NCBI GenBank assembly: GCA_048594885.1
Contig: JBMDXB010000162.1
Span: 1 to 64,000, forward strand
Length of the DNA: 64,000 nucleotides
Direction of reading: 5' to 3'
Source: JBMDXB01 sp048594885
GTDB taxonomy: Bacteria > Acidobacteriota > Vicinamibacteria > Vicinamibacterales > 2-12-FULL-66-21
The notes under the pieces are model-generated. The model was not told the DNA's origin, searched no databases, and saw only the letters and a program-made list of their open reading frames with translations. Positions within the stretch are counted from its first letter, which is position 1. Each line of letters begins with the position of its first letter. The translations under genes were made by a program, and so were the position numbers. Below are positions 57,701-64,000 of the stretch, piece after piece.

Positions 57701-58231
57701 GAGCGCTTCAACGGCGGCGGCTCCGCGGCCGACTACATCATCGAGATCCTCGGCCGCGAATTCGACGGGTACTTCAACAACGTCGCGGGCGAGCGATTTC
57801 CGTTCACCTCGCCATCGGCCGGCATCTGGGGACCGAAGGTGATGATCGTCAACGAGATGGCCGGTTCGGGCGGCGATCTGATGCCGTACATGTTCAAGCG
57901 GCGCAAGATCGGGCCGCTGGTCGGCAAGCGCACATGGGGCGGCCTCGTCCACACCGCCGATACGCCGCCGTTCGTCGACGGCGGATCGATGATCGCGCCG
58001 CGCGGCGGCTTCTTCACGCGCGACGGCAAGTGGGCGGTGGAGAACGAAGGCGTCGCGCCGGACATCGACGTCGAGAACTGGCCGAAGGACGTGATCGCCG
58101 GTCGGGACCCGCAGCTCGAACGCGCCGTCGAGGAGGCGATGAAGCTGCTCAAGGCGAAGCCGGTCGACCGGCTGACGATCGAGCCGCCGCCGCCGACGTG
58201 GGGGAAGCGAAAGAGCGGTTCATCCGAGTAG
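54788..58231 (+). CDS. Tricorn-protease-like S41 peptidase, secreted
   Basis: An 1147-residue protein started at the ATG at 54788 (GGAGG ahead). Signal-like N-terminus, then WD40/TolB-type propeller repeats (NPQFSPDGKWITFSAEYAGN, RQPAWSPDGKYVSYFSDRSG and others) making the six- and seven-bladed tricorn propellers. A PDZ-like part (VSVGDYVLAINGIELRAPDN) and the S41 core GAIIDERFNGGGSAADYIIE follow, with probable nucleophile Ser1027 in NEMAGSGGDLMPYMF and TWGGLVHTADTPPFVDGG. A G/A/P-rich linker (about residues 560-598) joins propeller and catalytic parts. It degrades peptides, probably in the periplasm. Confidence 0.9.
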   Translation: MSKPRRSLTLTMFICVACAAFAASRQATLYSNGTPTRLLRMPTVSASHIAFAYANNIWSVERGGGTARRLTSFQGQTQNPQFSPDGKWITFSAEYAGNTDVYVIPAQGGEPKRLTWHPGSDAVQGWTADGKAIVFASGRATWAPSGAPRFWTVPVEGGVEEPLPLPRAYQGKISPDGSRVAYRMNTSWDEERRNYRGGQNRPVWIVDLKTFDLMSPPWTDSNDKEPVWLGDTVYFLSDRDDVSNVWAFETKAKKLSQVTTFTDFDVKTLNAGAGVLVFEQAGSIHELDPKTGKARVLNITASGDFPWMMPRWQDVTARISNMALSPTGKRVVVEARGEIFTIPAEKGDVRNLTNSSRSAERQPAWSPDGKYVSYFSDRSGEYTLVIEEQDGLKKPREIVLPNPTHYYTPSWSPDSKKLLYTDTNLNVWVLDVESGQTKTIGNDPWMVPQRTLDPTWSPDSKWVAYASRLKSLYRAIFVANVETGERKQITDGLADAMYPVWDSSGKYLWFLASTDFALRSQWLDMTSYDREENFGLYFAVLKKGEASPLLPESDEDPGVSSAPAPGGRGAGGTGGRGAGVPGSQGAGADAQDQPARPRGPVTVQIDFDGLQQRIISVPGVPERQYARLMAGVPGAVFFLEAPPAGGGGRGGAGGGATLHRYRLSDRRAAPFMTGVADYEVSADGRKLLYRTGGGGGGRGRGGEATGGGVSLFLVDADRPQPPQAGQGRLNVSLRMFLEPKEEFRQIFDEGWRNQRDYLYVPNVHGSDWPKMKQMYGQMLPFVNHRADLNYLLDNMGAEIAIGHSYVRGGDMPDVPQSPGGLLGADFTIDNGRYRIKRIYDSESWNPDLRAPLAAPGVDVSVGDYVLAINGIELRAPDNIYRLLDGTANRQTVLTVNSKPVREGARQATVEPVASEQALRTRAWVEHNRRLVDRLSGGQLAYVYVPNTGQGGYASFNRYYFAQQDRKGAIIDERFNGGGSAADYIIEILGREFDGYFNNVAGERFPFTSPSAGIWGPKVMIVNEMAGSGGDLMPYMFKRRKIGPLVGKRTWGGLVHTADTPPFVDGGSMIAPRGGFFTRDGKWAVENEGVAPDIDVENWPKDVIAGRDPQLERAVEEAMKLLKAKPVDRLTIEPPPPTWGKRKSGSSE
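56466..56562 (+). repeat. G-rich imperfect repeat inside the tricorn-like gene
   Basis: Runs of four to seven G with GCC spacers (CGGGGGGGCGAGGGGCCGG, GGGGGGCCGGGGGGCCGGGG and similar) encode PGGRGAGGTGGRGAGVPGSQ in a linker. It looks like an expanded tandem tract tolerated because it stays in frame. G-quadruplex formation is possible. Confidence 0.6.
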
Positions 58232-58268
58232 CCGAGCCGTTCGGCCACCGGTTTGCGCATTCCCGAGC

Positions 58269-58817
58269 ATGATGGTCTCAAGATTTCGCAAAACGGTCGG
58301 ATTCATCGTCGTCGCATGCCTCTGCGCCGCGCCTGCCCTGGCGCAGGAGCGCCGCGTTCTGGTCGTCGGCAGCATCGGAGGCGCGAGCCTCGGGAACGCC
58401 GACTCGGAGATGGGCAACGCGCTGATCGTCGGCGGCGGTGCCGGCTTTCATTTGACGCCGCGGTTGATCGTCGAAGCGGACGTCCACCGCGGAAGCGTCC
58501 GCAACGTCTTCGGCCGCGCGCATCACGACTTCACGGAGACGACGTTCACGGGGAGCGTGATCTTCCGCTCCGCGCCGGAGGGCCGCGTTCACTTCATCGG
58601 CGGCGGCGGCATCGGCCTGCAGCGCGCGCACAATGACGTCGATGATCCTCCCTTCCGTATCGTGCGGACCGATACGATCCGGCTCCTTCATGGACGCGCC
58701 GGCGCCGAATGGGACATCTCGAACCGGTTGTCGATCCGCACCGAAGCCGTGATGTGGTTCGGCGAAGGGCTGGATTGGGTCTTCGGCGGGCGAGGCGGAG
58801 TCGTCTATCGGTTCTGA
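58269..58817 (+). CDS. Small outer-membrane beta-barrel protein
   Basis: A 182-residue protein: signal peptide (RKTVGFIVVACLCAAPALAQ), then about eight amphipathic strands (NALIVGGGAGFHLTPRLIVE, TTFTGSVIFRSAPEGRVHFI, HGRAGAEWDISNRLSIRTEA) and a C-terminal VVYRF that fits the barrel-insertion signal. It looks like an OmpA/OmpW-sized eight-stranded barrel. Function is unknown. It starts 37 bp after the tricorn-like gene. Confidence 0.8.
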   Translation: MMVSRFRKTVGFIVVACLCAAPALAQERRVLVVGSIGGASLGNADSEMGNALIVGGGAGFHLTPRLIVEADVHRGSVRNVFGRAHHDFTETTFTGSVIFRSAPEGRVHFIGGGGIGLQRAHNDVDDPPFRIVRTDTIRLLHGRAGAEWDISNRLSIRTEAVMWFGEGLDWVFGGRGGVVYRF

Positions 58818-58954
58818 CCGGCGGGAGTCGATTCGCCGGCGCCGTGGCATAAGATAGGTCCACCCCGACGGCTGCCTGTCTCCTGACGGGCGTGCCATGG
58901 GCAAGCCTTTGCCCGTCCCACCCGAACAGCAGCCGTCCTGGTAGGGAGGCTGAC

Positions 58955-59524
58955 ATGATGCACCCGCGACACCGCTGCGCCTTGTTGCTCGTGCCGCTGC
59001 TGCTTCTGAACTCCACGCGCGGGCTGCCGGCGCCCCTCCTCGCGCAGGAGGCGACCGTACCGAGCATTGAAGCGCTGCGCGCGAAGGCGCAGGATCGCAT
59101 GCGCCAGGATCGCGCCCGCCTCTCGAACCAGGACTTCCGTGAGATCGAGACGACGTATCAGTCGGCGAACAAGGATCTTCGCGCCCCGTCCGCCAGGGAC
59201 GCGCTGCGACAGCTCGTACAGAAGTACCCGACATCGAACCGTGCCGGCTGCGCGGTGCTCTATCTTGCGCAGATGTCGAGTGGGTCGGAGCGGGAGGAGT
59301 ACTTGACGTCGGCGATCGCCAACCACGGTGACGCATGGTACGGCGACGGTGTGCAGGTGGGCGCGTACGCGCGTGCGCAGCTTGCCTCGTTCTACGCGAA
59401 CAGCAATCGCCTGTCGGAGGCGCTCAAGCTGACGGACGAGGTGAAGACGCAATTCCCTGGGGCCGTCGACCACAGCGGTGTGCCGTTGGCCGACACACTG
59501 CGGAAGATGAAACTGCTGCAGTAG
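58955..59524 (+). CDS. Secreted TPR-like protein
   Basis: A 189-residue protein started at the ATG at 58955 behind GGGAGG; a longer frame exists but is not signal-like. Signal peptide RCALLLVPLLLLNSTRGLPA. The mature part is helical with TPR-like features (ARDALRQLVQKYPTSNRAGC, then RAQLASFYANSNRLSEALKL and TDEVKTQFPGAVDHSG). It ends 14 bp before the erythromycin-esterase-like gene and probably belongs to its operon. The function is a guess: protein interaction. Confidence 0.75.
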   Translation: MMHPRHRCALLLVPLLLLNSTRGLPAPLLAQEATVPSIEALRAKAQDRMRQDRARLSNQDFREIETTYQSANKDLRAPSARDALRQLVQKYPTSNRAGCAVLYLAQMSSGSEREEYLTSAIANHGDAWYGDGVQVGAYARAQLASFYANSNRLSEALKLTDEVKTQFPGAVDHSGVPLADTLRKMKLLQ

Positions 59525-59538
59525 ACCGGAGCGCTTCG

Positions 59539-61284
59539 ATGACGGCACGACTCGCCATGGTGGCCCTCTCGGCTGCTGCAACCGTCGCGGCGCTGGCGCA
59601 GACGGCCGAACCGACGGCTGCGCAGCTCGAGTGGCTCAAAACGACGGCGATCCCTGTGAAGACGGTCGAGGCTGGATCCGGCTTCGCCGATTTGCAGCGG
59701 CTGAAGGCCGCGATCGGCAGCGCGCGCATCGTCGCGCTCGGCGAGGCGACACACGGCACGCGCGAGATCTTTCAGATGAAGCACCGGCTCACGGAGTTTC
59801 TCGCCTCCGAGCTCGGGTTCACCATCTTCGCGATCGAAGCGAACATGCCGGAAGCCTATCGGGTCAACGATTACGTGCTCCACGGCAAGGGCGATCCCAA
59901 ATCGCTGCTCCAGGGGATGTACTTCTGGACGTGGAACACAGAAGAAGTGCTCGCGATGATCGAGTGGATGCGGCAGTTCAACGCGTCCGGCAAGGGCAGG
60001 ATTCAGTTCACCGGATTCGACATGCAGACCGAGACCGTCGCGGCACAAACGGTCGAGGACTTCCTGCGCAAGGTCGATCCGGAGTATGCGACGAAGGTCC
60101 AACCGGTGTACGGGGACGCGCGCAACCTGAGAGCGTCGCAGCGCCAGAGCGCCTTCGGCGTGGCGACCGGCTCGTTCCCGGTGAGTCACGCGGCAGGGAA
60201 GAAGATCAAGTTCAGCGGCGCCGTCAGGACGAGAGACCTGGAGGGTTATGCCGGCCTGTGGTGGAGGGTCGACGGCCCCAAGGGGACGCTCGCATTCGAC
60301 AACATGCAGACTCGCGGCCCCAGGGGTACGAGCGACTGGACCCGCTACGAGATCGTGCTCAGCGTGCCCGTGGAAGCCGTCAACATCAATTTCGGCGTGT
60401 TGATGCCTGGCAAGGGCGCTGCCTGGTTCGACGACCTGCGGATCGAGATTGACGACAAGCCGTACGACGCGAGCACATACGACTTCGATTTCGAATCCGG
60501 CCAGATCAAGGGCTTCACGATCCCGCAAACCGGATTCGTCGTCCGTGTCGACGACACGACGGCCGCACGGGGCACGCGCAGCTTGCTGATTCAATCGCCG
60601 TCCGCCGGCGCACCGCCTGCGACAACGGTGAACGCGTCCGAATTGAGCCGGCGCCTCGCCGAGGTGGTCTCGCGCATGGAGAAGAGCCGCGACGAGTACC
60701 GCAAGCGCGCCGACGCGCAAGAGATCGCGTGGGCGATTCAGAACGCGCGTGTCGTTCACCAGTACGCGCAGATGACATCGGGTGAGGTGACGCGCGACGA
60801 GAACATGGCGCGCAACGTCAAATGGATCCTCGATTCGGCGCCGAAGGGAACCCGCATCGTCCTCTGGGCGCACAACGGGCACGTCGCCCGGACGGCTGTC
60901 GGCGGGTATCGTCCGATGGGCGCATATCTCGACGACTGGTACGGCAAGGAGCAGATCGTCGTCGGGTTCGCCCTCAACCGCGGCGAGTATACGGCGGTGG
61001 CACGCGAAGCCGGATTGGGCCGGCATCCGCTCACGCCGGCTTCCGCGGGATCGTACGAGCATGCGTTTGCGCGGACCGGGCTGCCGCGGTTCATGCTCGA
61101 CCTGCGCGCCGCCCGACCGGGCGACGCCGCGTCCGGATGGCTGAAAAGCCCGCTGCAGTTCCGCTCCATCGGGGCGATGGCGATGGACCAGCAGTTCTAT
61201 CCGGTGAATCTGGGCAGCCTCTTCGATCTGGTCGTCTTCCTCGACGAGACAACAGCAACGCGCGGGTTGTGGATCAAGCCATAG
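59539..61284 (+). CDS. Erythromycin-esterase-like hydrolase with an inserted beta-sandwich domain
   Basis: A 581-residue secreted protein (signal MTARLAMVALSAAATVAALA) started at the ATG at 59539. The Ere fold is visible in two parts. The N-terminal half has RIVALGEATHGTREIFQMKH with the catalytic-type His/Glu, FTIFAIEANMPEAYRVNDYV and WTWNTEEVLAMIEWMRQFNA. The C-terminal half has EIAWAIQNARVVHQYAQMTS, TRDENMARNVKWILDSAPKG and IVLWAHNGHVARTA. Between them, about residues 195-355, sits a beta-rich CBM-like domain (KIKFSGAVRTRDLEGYAGLW, then VNINFGVLMPGKGAAWFDDL). Native substrate unknown; macrolide hydrolysis should not be assumed. Confidence 0.87.
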   Translation: MTARLAMVALSAAATVAALAQTAEPTAAQLEWLKTTAIPVKTVEAGSGFADLQRLKAAIGSARIVALGEATHGTREIFQMKHRLTEFLASELGFTIFAIEANMPEAYRVNDYVLHGKGDPKSLLQGMYFWTWNTEEVLAMIEWMRQFNASGKGRIQFTGFDMQTETVAAQTVEDFLRKVDPEYATKVQPVYGDARNLRASQRQSAFGVATGSFPVSHAAGKKIKFSGAVRTRDLEGYAGLWWRVDGPKGTLAFDNMQTRGPRGTSDWTRYEIVLSVPVEAVNINFGVLMPGKGAAWFDDLRIEIDDKPYDASTYDFDFESGQIKGFTIPQTGFVVRVDDTTAARGTRSLLIQSPSAGAPPATTVNASELSRRLAEVVSRMEKSRDEYRKRADAQEIAWAIQNARVVHQYAQMTSGEVTRDENMARNVKWILDSAPKGTRIVLWAHNGHVARTAVGGYRPMGAYLDDWYGKEQIVVGFALNRGEYTAVAREAGLGRHPLTPASAGSYEHAFARTGLPRFMLDLRAARPGDAASGWLKSPLQFRSIGAMAMDQQFYPVNLGSLFDLVVFLDETTATRGLWIKP

Positions 61285-61309
61285 CGGACCCGGTGTTATC
61301 CTGAGAGGC

Positions 61310-61666
61310 ATGTGCCGGCTGGCGATCGTTGTCGCGACGCTGCTCCTCGCCGGCTGCGGCAGCAACCCTGCCGCGCCGGATTCGTCGACGACGGCTCCGG
61401 GATGGGTGACGGCGCTGATTCGCCAGCTCGAATCACAGCCGGTCGCCAATCCGCCGGCGTTCGTTGCGCGCTACGACTACAAGGCTCAAGATGTCTTCTT
61501 CGTCCCGCAGCGCTGCTGCGACGTGATGAGCGTCGTGTATCGAGCAAACGGCACCATCCTCTGCCATCCTGACGGCGGCATCACGGGCGCCGGCGACGGC
61601 ACCTGCGCCGACTTCTTCGCCGAACGCCGCAACGAGCGCATCATCTGGCGCGACCCGCGACGATAG
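61310..61666 (+). CDS. Small lipoprotein of unknown function
   Basis: A 118-residue protein with lipobox LLLAGC (Cys16). A short Pro/Ser/Thr linker is followed by a compact domain with four Cys (QRCCDV, ILCHPD, GTCADFF), probably disulfide-bonded. The segments PAFVARYDYKAQDVFFVPQR and MSVVYRANGTILCHPDGGIT resemble the DUF6970-like/acidobacterial small lipoproteins only loosely. The stop codon's last base is the first base of the next gene's GTG. Confidence 0.75.
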   Translation: MCRLAIVVATLLLAGCGSNPAAPDSSTTAPGWVTALIRQLESQPVANPPAFVARYDYKAQDVFFVPQRCCDVMSVVYRANGTILCHPDGGITGAGDGTCADFFAERRNERIIWRDPRR

Positions 61667-64000
61667 TGCGCATCCGCTTCTCGCCCGGCCGACTCATCAT
61701 CCTGCTGGTCGTGCTCGCGGCCGCGATTCCCGGATTCGCGGAGTTCTACACCGACCTGTTGTGGTTCCGCGAGGTCGGCTACGAGCAGGTCTACCTGCGA
61801 TCGATCACGGTGCGATCGATGGTGACGACCGTGACGGCGGCGGTCGTGTTCACCATCCTCGCGGTGAACCTGCTGCCGGCGTTCCGCGCGTTCCGGCCGC
61901 GGCGGTTCATGATCGTCACGCACGAGGGGCCGCAACCGGTGACGATCGACCCGGCGCGGCTGCGGCCGCTGGTGATGCTGGCGGCCGCAGGCGTGTCCAT
62001 CCTCCTCGGTCTCTCCGCCGGGGCGAACTGGGAAACGGTCCTGTACTTCTGGTACGGCGTGCCGTTCGGCACGACGGACCCGGTGCTGGGCCGCGACATC
62101 GGCTTCTACGTGTTCACGCTGCCGCTGCTGCAGGTGCTGCACGGCGGCCTGATGGTCACGCTGACGCTGTCGGCGATCGCCGTCGTCGCGGCCTACGTGT
62201 TCGGCGGCGCGCTCGGGACGGACACGCAGGGATTCTCCGCCTCGCCGCAGGCGATACGGCACGTCGGACTGCTGGCGGCGGCGCTGCTGCTGGTGCTCGC
62301 GTTCGGCGCCTGGCTCCGTATTCCGCAGATGCTGATCGATCCGTCCGGCGTCGTGTTCGGCGCGTCGTACGTCGACGTCCATGCGCGAATGCCGGCGCTG
62401 CGCGCGCTCATCGGCGCGGCGGTGTTCGGCGCTGCGCTGGCGTTGTGGCAGTCGACGCGGCGGCGCGGGCTCAAGCCGATCTTCGTCGCCGCCGGGGTGT
62501 ATCTGGTCGTCGCCATTGCCGGCTCGGTCTACGCAGCGATCGTCCAGCGCTTCGTCGTCGCGCCGAACGAGCAGGTCCGCGAAACGCCGTACATCACCCA
62601 CAACATCCACGCGACGCGCGCCGCCTTCCGCCTCGACGCCGTCGAGGAGCGAGGGCTGTCGGGCGAGGCGCGGCTGACGCGCGCCGATCTCGATCGCAAC
62701 GCCGCGACCATCGACAACGTTCCGCTCTGGAACGATCGTCCGCTGCTCGACACCTTCAGCCAGCTTCAGGAGATCCGCACCTACTACGACTTCGTCGCCG
62801 TCGACAACGATCGCTACACGATCGACGGGAAGTACCGGCAGATCATGCTCTCGGCGCGCGAGCTGAACTCCGACAGCCTGCCGAGCCGTACGTGGATCAA
62901 CGACCGCCTGACATTCACGCACGGCTACGGCATCACGCTGGGGCCGGTGAACGAGGTGACGCGCGAAGGGCTGCCGGTGCTCTTCGTGCGCGACCTGCCG
63001 CCCGAGTCCACGATCGATCTGAAGCTCACGCAGCCGGCCGTCTACTACGGCGAGCTGGCCAACGATCACGTGTTCGTGAAGACGGCGACCGAGGAATTCG
63101 ACTACCCGCGCGGCGATGCCAACGTGTTCACGACCTACGCCGGGGACGGCGGCGTCCCGCTGTCGAACGTGTTCCGCCGTCTCATGTTCGCGATCCGGTT
63201 CCGCTCGACCGATACGTTCTTCTCGCCGAACCTGACGCGCGAGAGCCGCGTGATGCTGTACCGGCGCATTGCCGACCGCCTGCAGCGCATCGCGCCGTTC
63301 CTGACCTACGACCCCGATCCGTACCTGACGATCTCCGAAGGCCGCCTGGTCTGGATGCAGGACGTCTACACCACGTCGTCGCGCTACCCGTATTCGTCGA
63401 GCCTCAACGGCATCAACTACATTCGCAATTCCGTGAAGGTGACGATCGACGCCTATCACGGGACGACCAGGTTCCACCTGCTCGACAGCGCGGATCCCGT
63501 CGCGGCGACGATCGGCCGCATGTTCCCCGCGCTGTTCCAGCCGCTCGAGGCGATGCCGGAAGACCTGAGGAAGCGGCTGCGCTACCCGCAGCAGATCTTC
63601 GCGATCCAGGCGTCGATGTTCGCGACGTACCACATGCTGAACCCGGCGGTGTTCTACAACCGAGAGGATCAGTGGGAGGTGCCGGCGTTCGAGGTCGAGG
63701 GCCGCTCGCAGCCGATGGATCCGTACTACACGATCATGAAGCTGCCCGGGCAGACGGACCCGGAGTACATCCAGATGCTGCCGTTCACGCCGCGGCAGAA
63801 GGACAACCTCGCGGCGTGGATGGTCGCGCGCAGCGACGGCGACAACTACGGCCGCCTCGCCGTGTTCCAGTTCCCGAAGCAGACGGTGATCTTCGGCCCG
63901 CGGCAGATCGCCGCGCGCATCAGCCAGGATCAGGTGATCGCCCCTCAGATTACGCTGTGGAACCAGCAGGGCTCCGAAGTGATCCAGGGCACACTCCTGG
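61666..64000 (+). CDS. UPF0182-family membrane protein (3' end cut by window edge)
   Basis: Start GTG at 61666, sharing one base with the lipoprotein stop; 778 codons are visible and the frame is open at the window end. About seven transmembrane helices occupy the first 290 residues (RLIILLVVLAAAIPGFAEFY, with TDLLWFREVGYEQVYLRSIT). A long extracytoplasmic domain follows with the UPF0182 signatures FVVAPNEQVRETPYITHNIH, DVPLWNDRPLL-like IDNVPLWNDRPLLDTFSQLQ, and ARELNSDSLPSRTWINDRLT with FTHGYGITLGPVN. Function of the family is unknown. Confidence 0.93.
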   Translation, partial: MRIRFSPGRLIILLVVLAAAIPGFAEFYTDLLWFREVGYEQVYLRSITVRSMVTTVTAAVVFTILAVNLLPAFRAFRPRRFMIVTHEGPQPVTIDPARLRPLVMLAAAGVSILLGLSAGANWETVLYFWYGVPFGTTDPVLGRDIGFYVFTLPLLQVLHGGLMVTLTLSAIAVVAAYVFGGALGTDTQGFSASPQAIRHVGLLAAALLLVLAFGAWLRIPQMLIDPSGVVFGASYVDVHARMPALRALIGAAVFGAALALWQSTRRRGLKPIFVAAGVYLVVAIAGSVYAAIVQRFVVAPNEQVRETPYITHNIHATRAAFRLDAVEERGLSGEARLTRADLDRNAATIDNVPLWNDRPLLDTFSQLQEIRTYYDFVAVDNDRYTIDGKYRQIMLSARELNSDSLPSRTWINDRLTFTHGYGITLGPVNEVTREGLPVLFVRDLPPESTIDLKLTQPAVYYGELANDHVFVKTATEEFDYPRGDANVFTTYAGDGGVPLSNVFRRLMFAIRFRSTDTFFSPNLTRESRVMLYRRIADRLQRIAPFLTYDPDPYLTISEGRLVWMQDVYTTSSRYPYSSSLNGINYIRNSVKVTIDAYHGTTRFHLLDSADPVAATIGRMFPALFQPLEAMPEDLRKRLRYPQQIFAIQASMFATYHMLNPAVFYNREDQWEVPAFEVEGRSQPMDPYYTIMKLPGQTDPEYIQMLPFTPRQKDNLAAWMVARSDGDNYGRLAVFQFPKQTVIFGPRQIAARISQDQVIAPQITLWNQQGSEVIQGTLL

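Noticed and set aside
59539..61284. Macrolide-resistance gene
   Set aside because: The fold is erythromycin-esterase-like, but the signal peptide, inserted domain and genomic setting argue for a different native substrate; resistance is not supported by sequence alone.
61486..63633. Long minus-strand open frame (715 codons) at the right end
   Set aside because: Its product is Arg-rich low-complexity sequence; the opposite strand encodes the lipoprotein and a clear UPF0182 protein.

Overview
The window is GC-rich, gene-dense DNA that reads like a chromosome of the phylum Acidobacteriota, most likely class Vicinamibacteria. This placement is an inference. It rests on four duplicated orphan permeases of the ADOP type (two with a PadR regulator in front), three VWFA-related secreted proteins, many signal-peptide-bearing S9/S41 peptidases with beta-propellers, a CarboxypepD-reg TonB receptor, a UPF0182 protein and GMC/Gfo-Idh-MocA/DUF1080 sugar-oxidation genes.

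Layout. 1-4.4 kb holds an NHEJ pair, an ATP-dependent LigD-type ligase cut by the left edge and Ku, with a TonB-dependent receptor between them. 4.4-9.1 kb has a YbaK-type deacylase, a signal-peptidase-I-like protein with Ala at the nucleophile position, a small protein and a padR-ADOP operon. 9.1-10.1 kb has a PIN toxin-antitoxin pair and an FmdB zinc ribbon. 10.2-13.2 kb is a tightly overlapping four-gene operon recognisable as an SDP-type (sporulation delaying protein) antimicrobial peptide system in the order sdpC-sdpC-sdpA-sdpB.

13.2-23.2 kb looks like an old genomic island. It is bounded by an intact tRNA-His gene (23173-23248) and a decayed copy of that tRNA's 3' half (13222-13264) in the same orientation. 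Inside are a TonB_C-rhodanese protein, an ADOP permease with an eroded start, a second PIN toxin-antitoxin pair, a nuclease-like protein, a three-gene membrane operon, several small orphan genes, broken reading frames and the tail of an ISAzo13-like transposase. No integrase was found.

23.4-25.4 kb has a diguanylate cyclase and a coiled-coil protein. 25.5-32.6 kb is a coherent periplasmic 3-keto-glycoside module: a DUF1080 hydrolase divergent from a GMC oxidoreductase, a Tat-exported small subunit, cytochrome c and Gfo/Idh/MocA oxidoreductase, with a membrane spermidine-synthase-like protein among them. 32.7-40.2 kb carries two S9 peptidases and an ADOP permease. 40.3-51.3 kb has a GNAT fusion, DUF4159 and VWFA proteins, a nucleoside symporter, two tandem VWFA paralogues and a second Gfo/Idh/MocA protein. 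51.4-64 kb has a second padR-ADOP operon, a tricorn-like S41 protease, a small beta-barrel, a repeat protein, an erythromycin-esterase-like protein with a domain inserted in it, a lipoprotein and a UPF0182 protein cut by the right edge.

A striking general feature is the number of palindromic repeat families. Two consist of short iterons arranged as long hairpins between codirectional genes (four copies and two copies). Others are read through in frame inside a membrane protein gene, or supply the start codon of a VWFA gene. The SDP operon, the tRNA-His island and these palindromes are the most interesting parts of the window.
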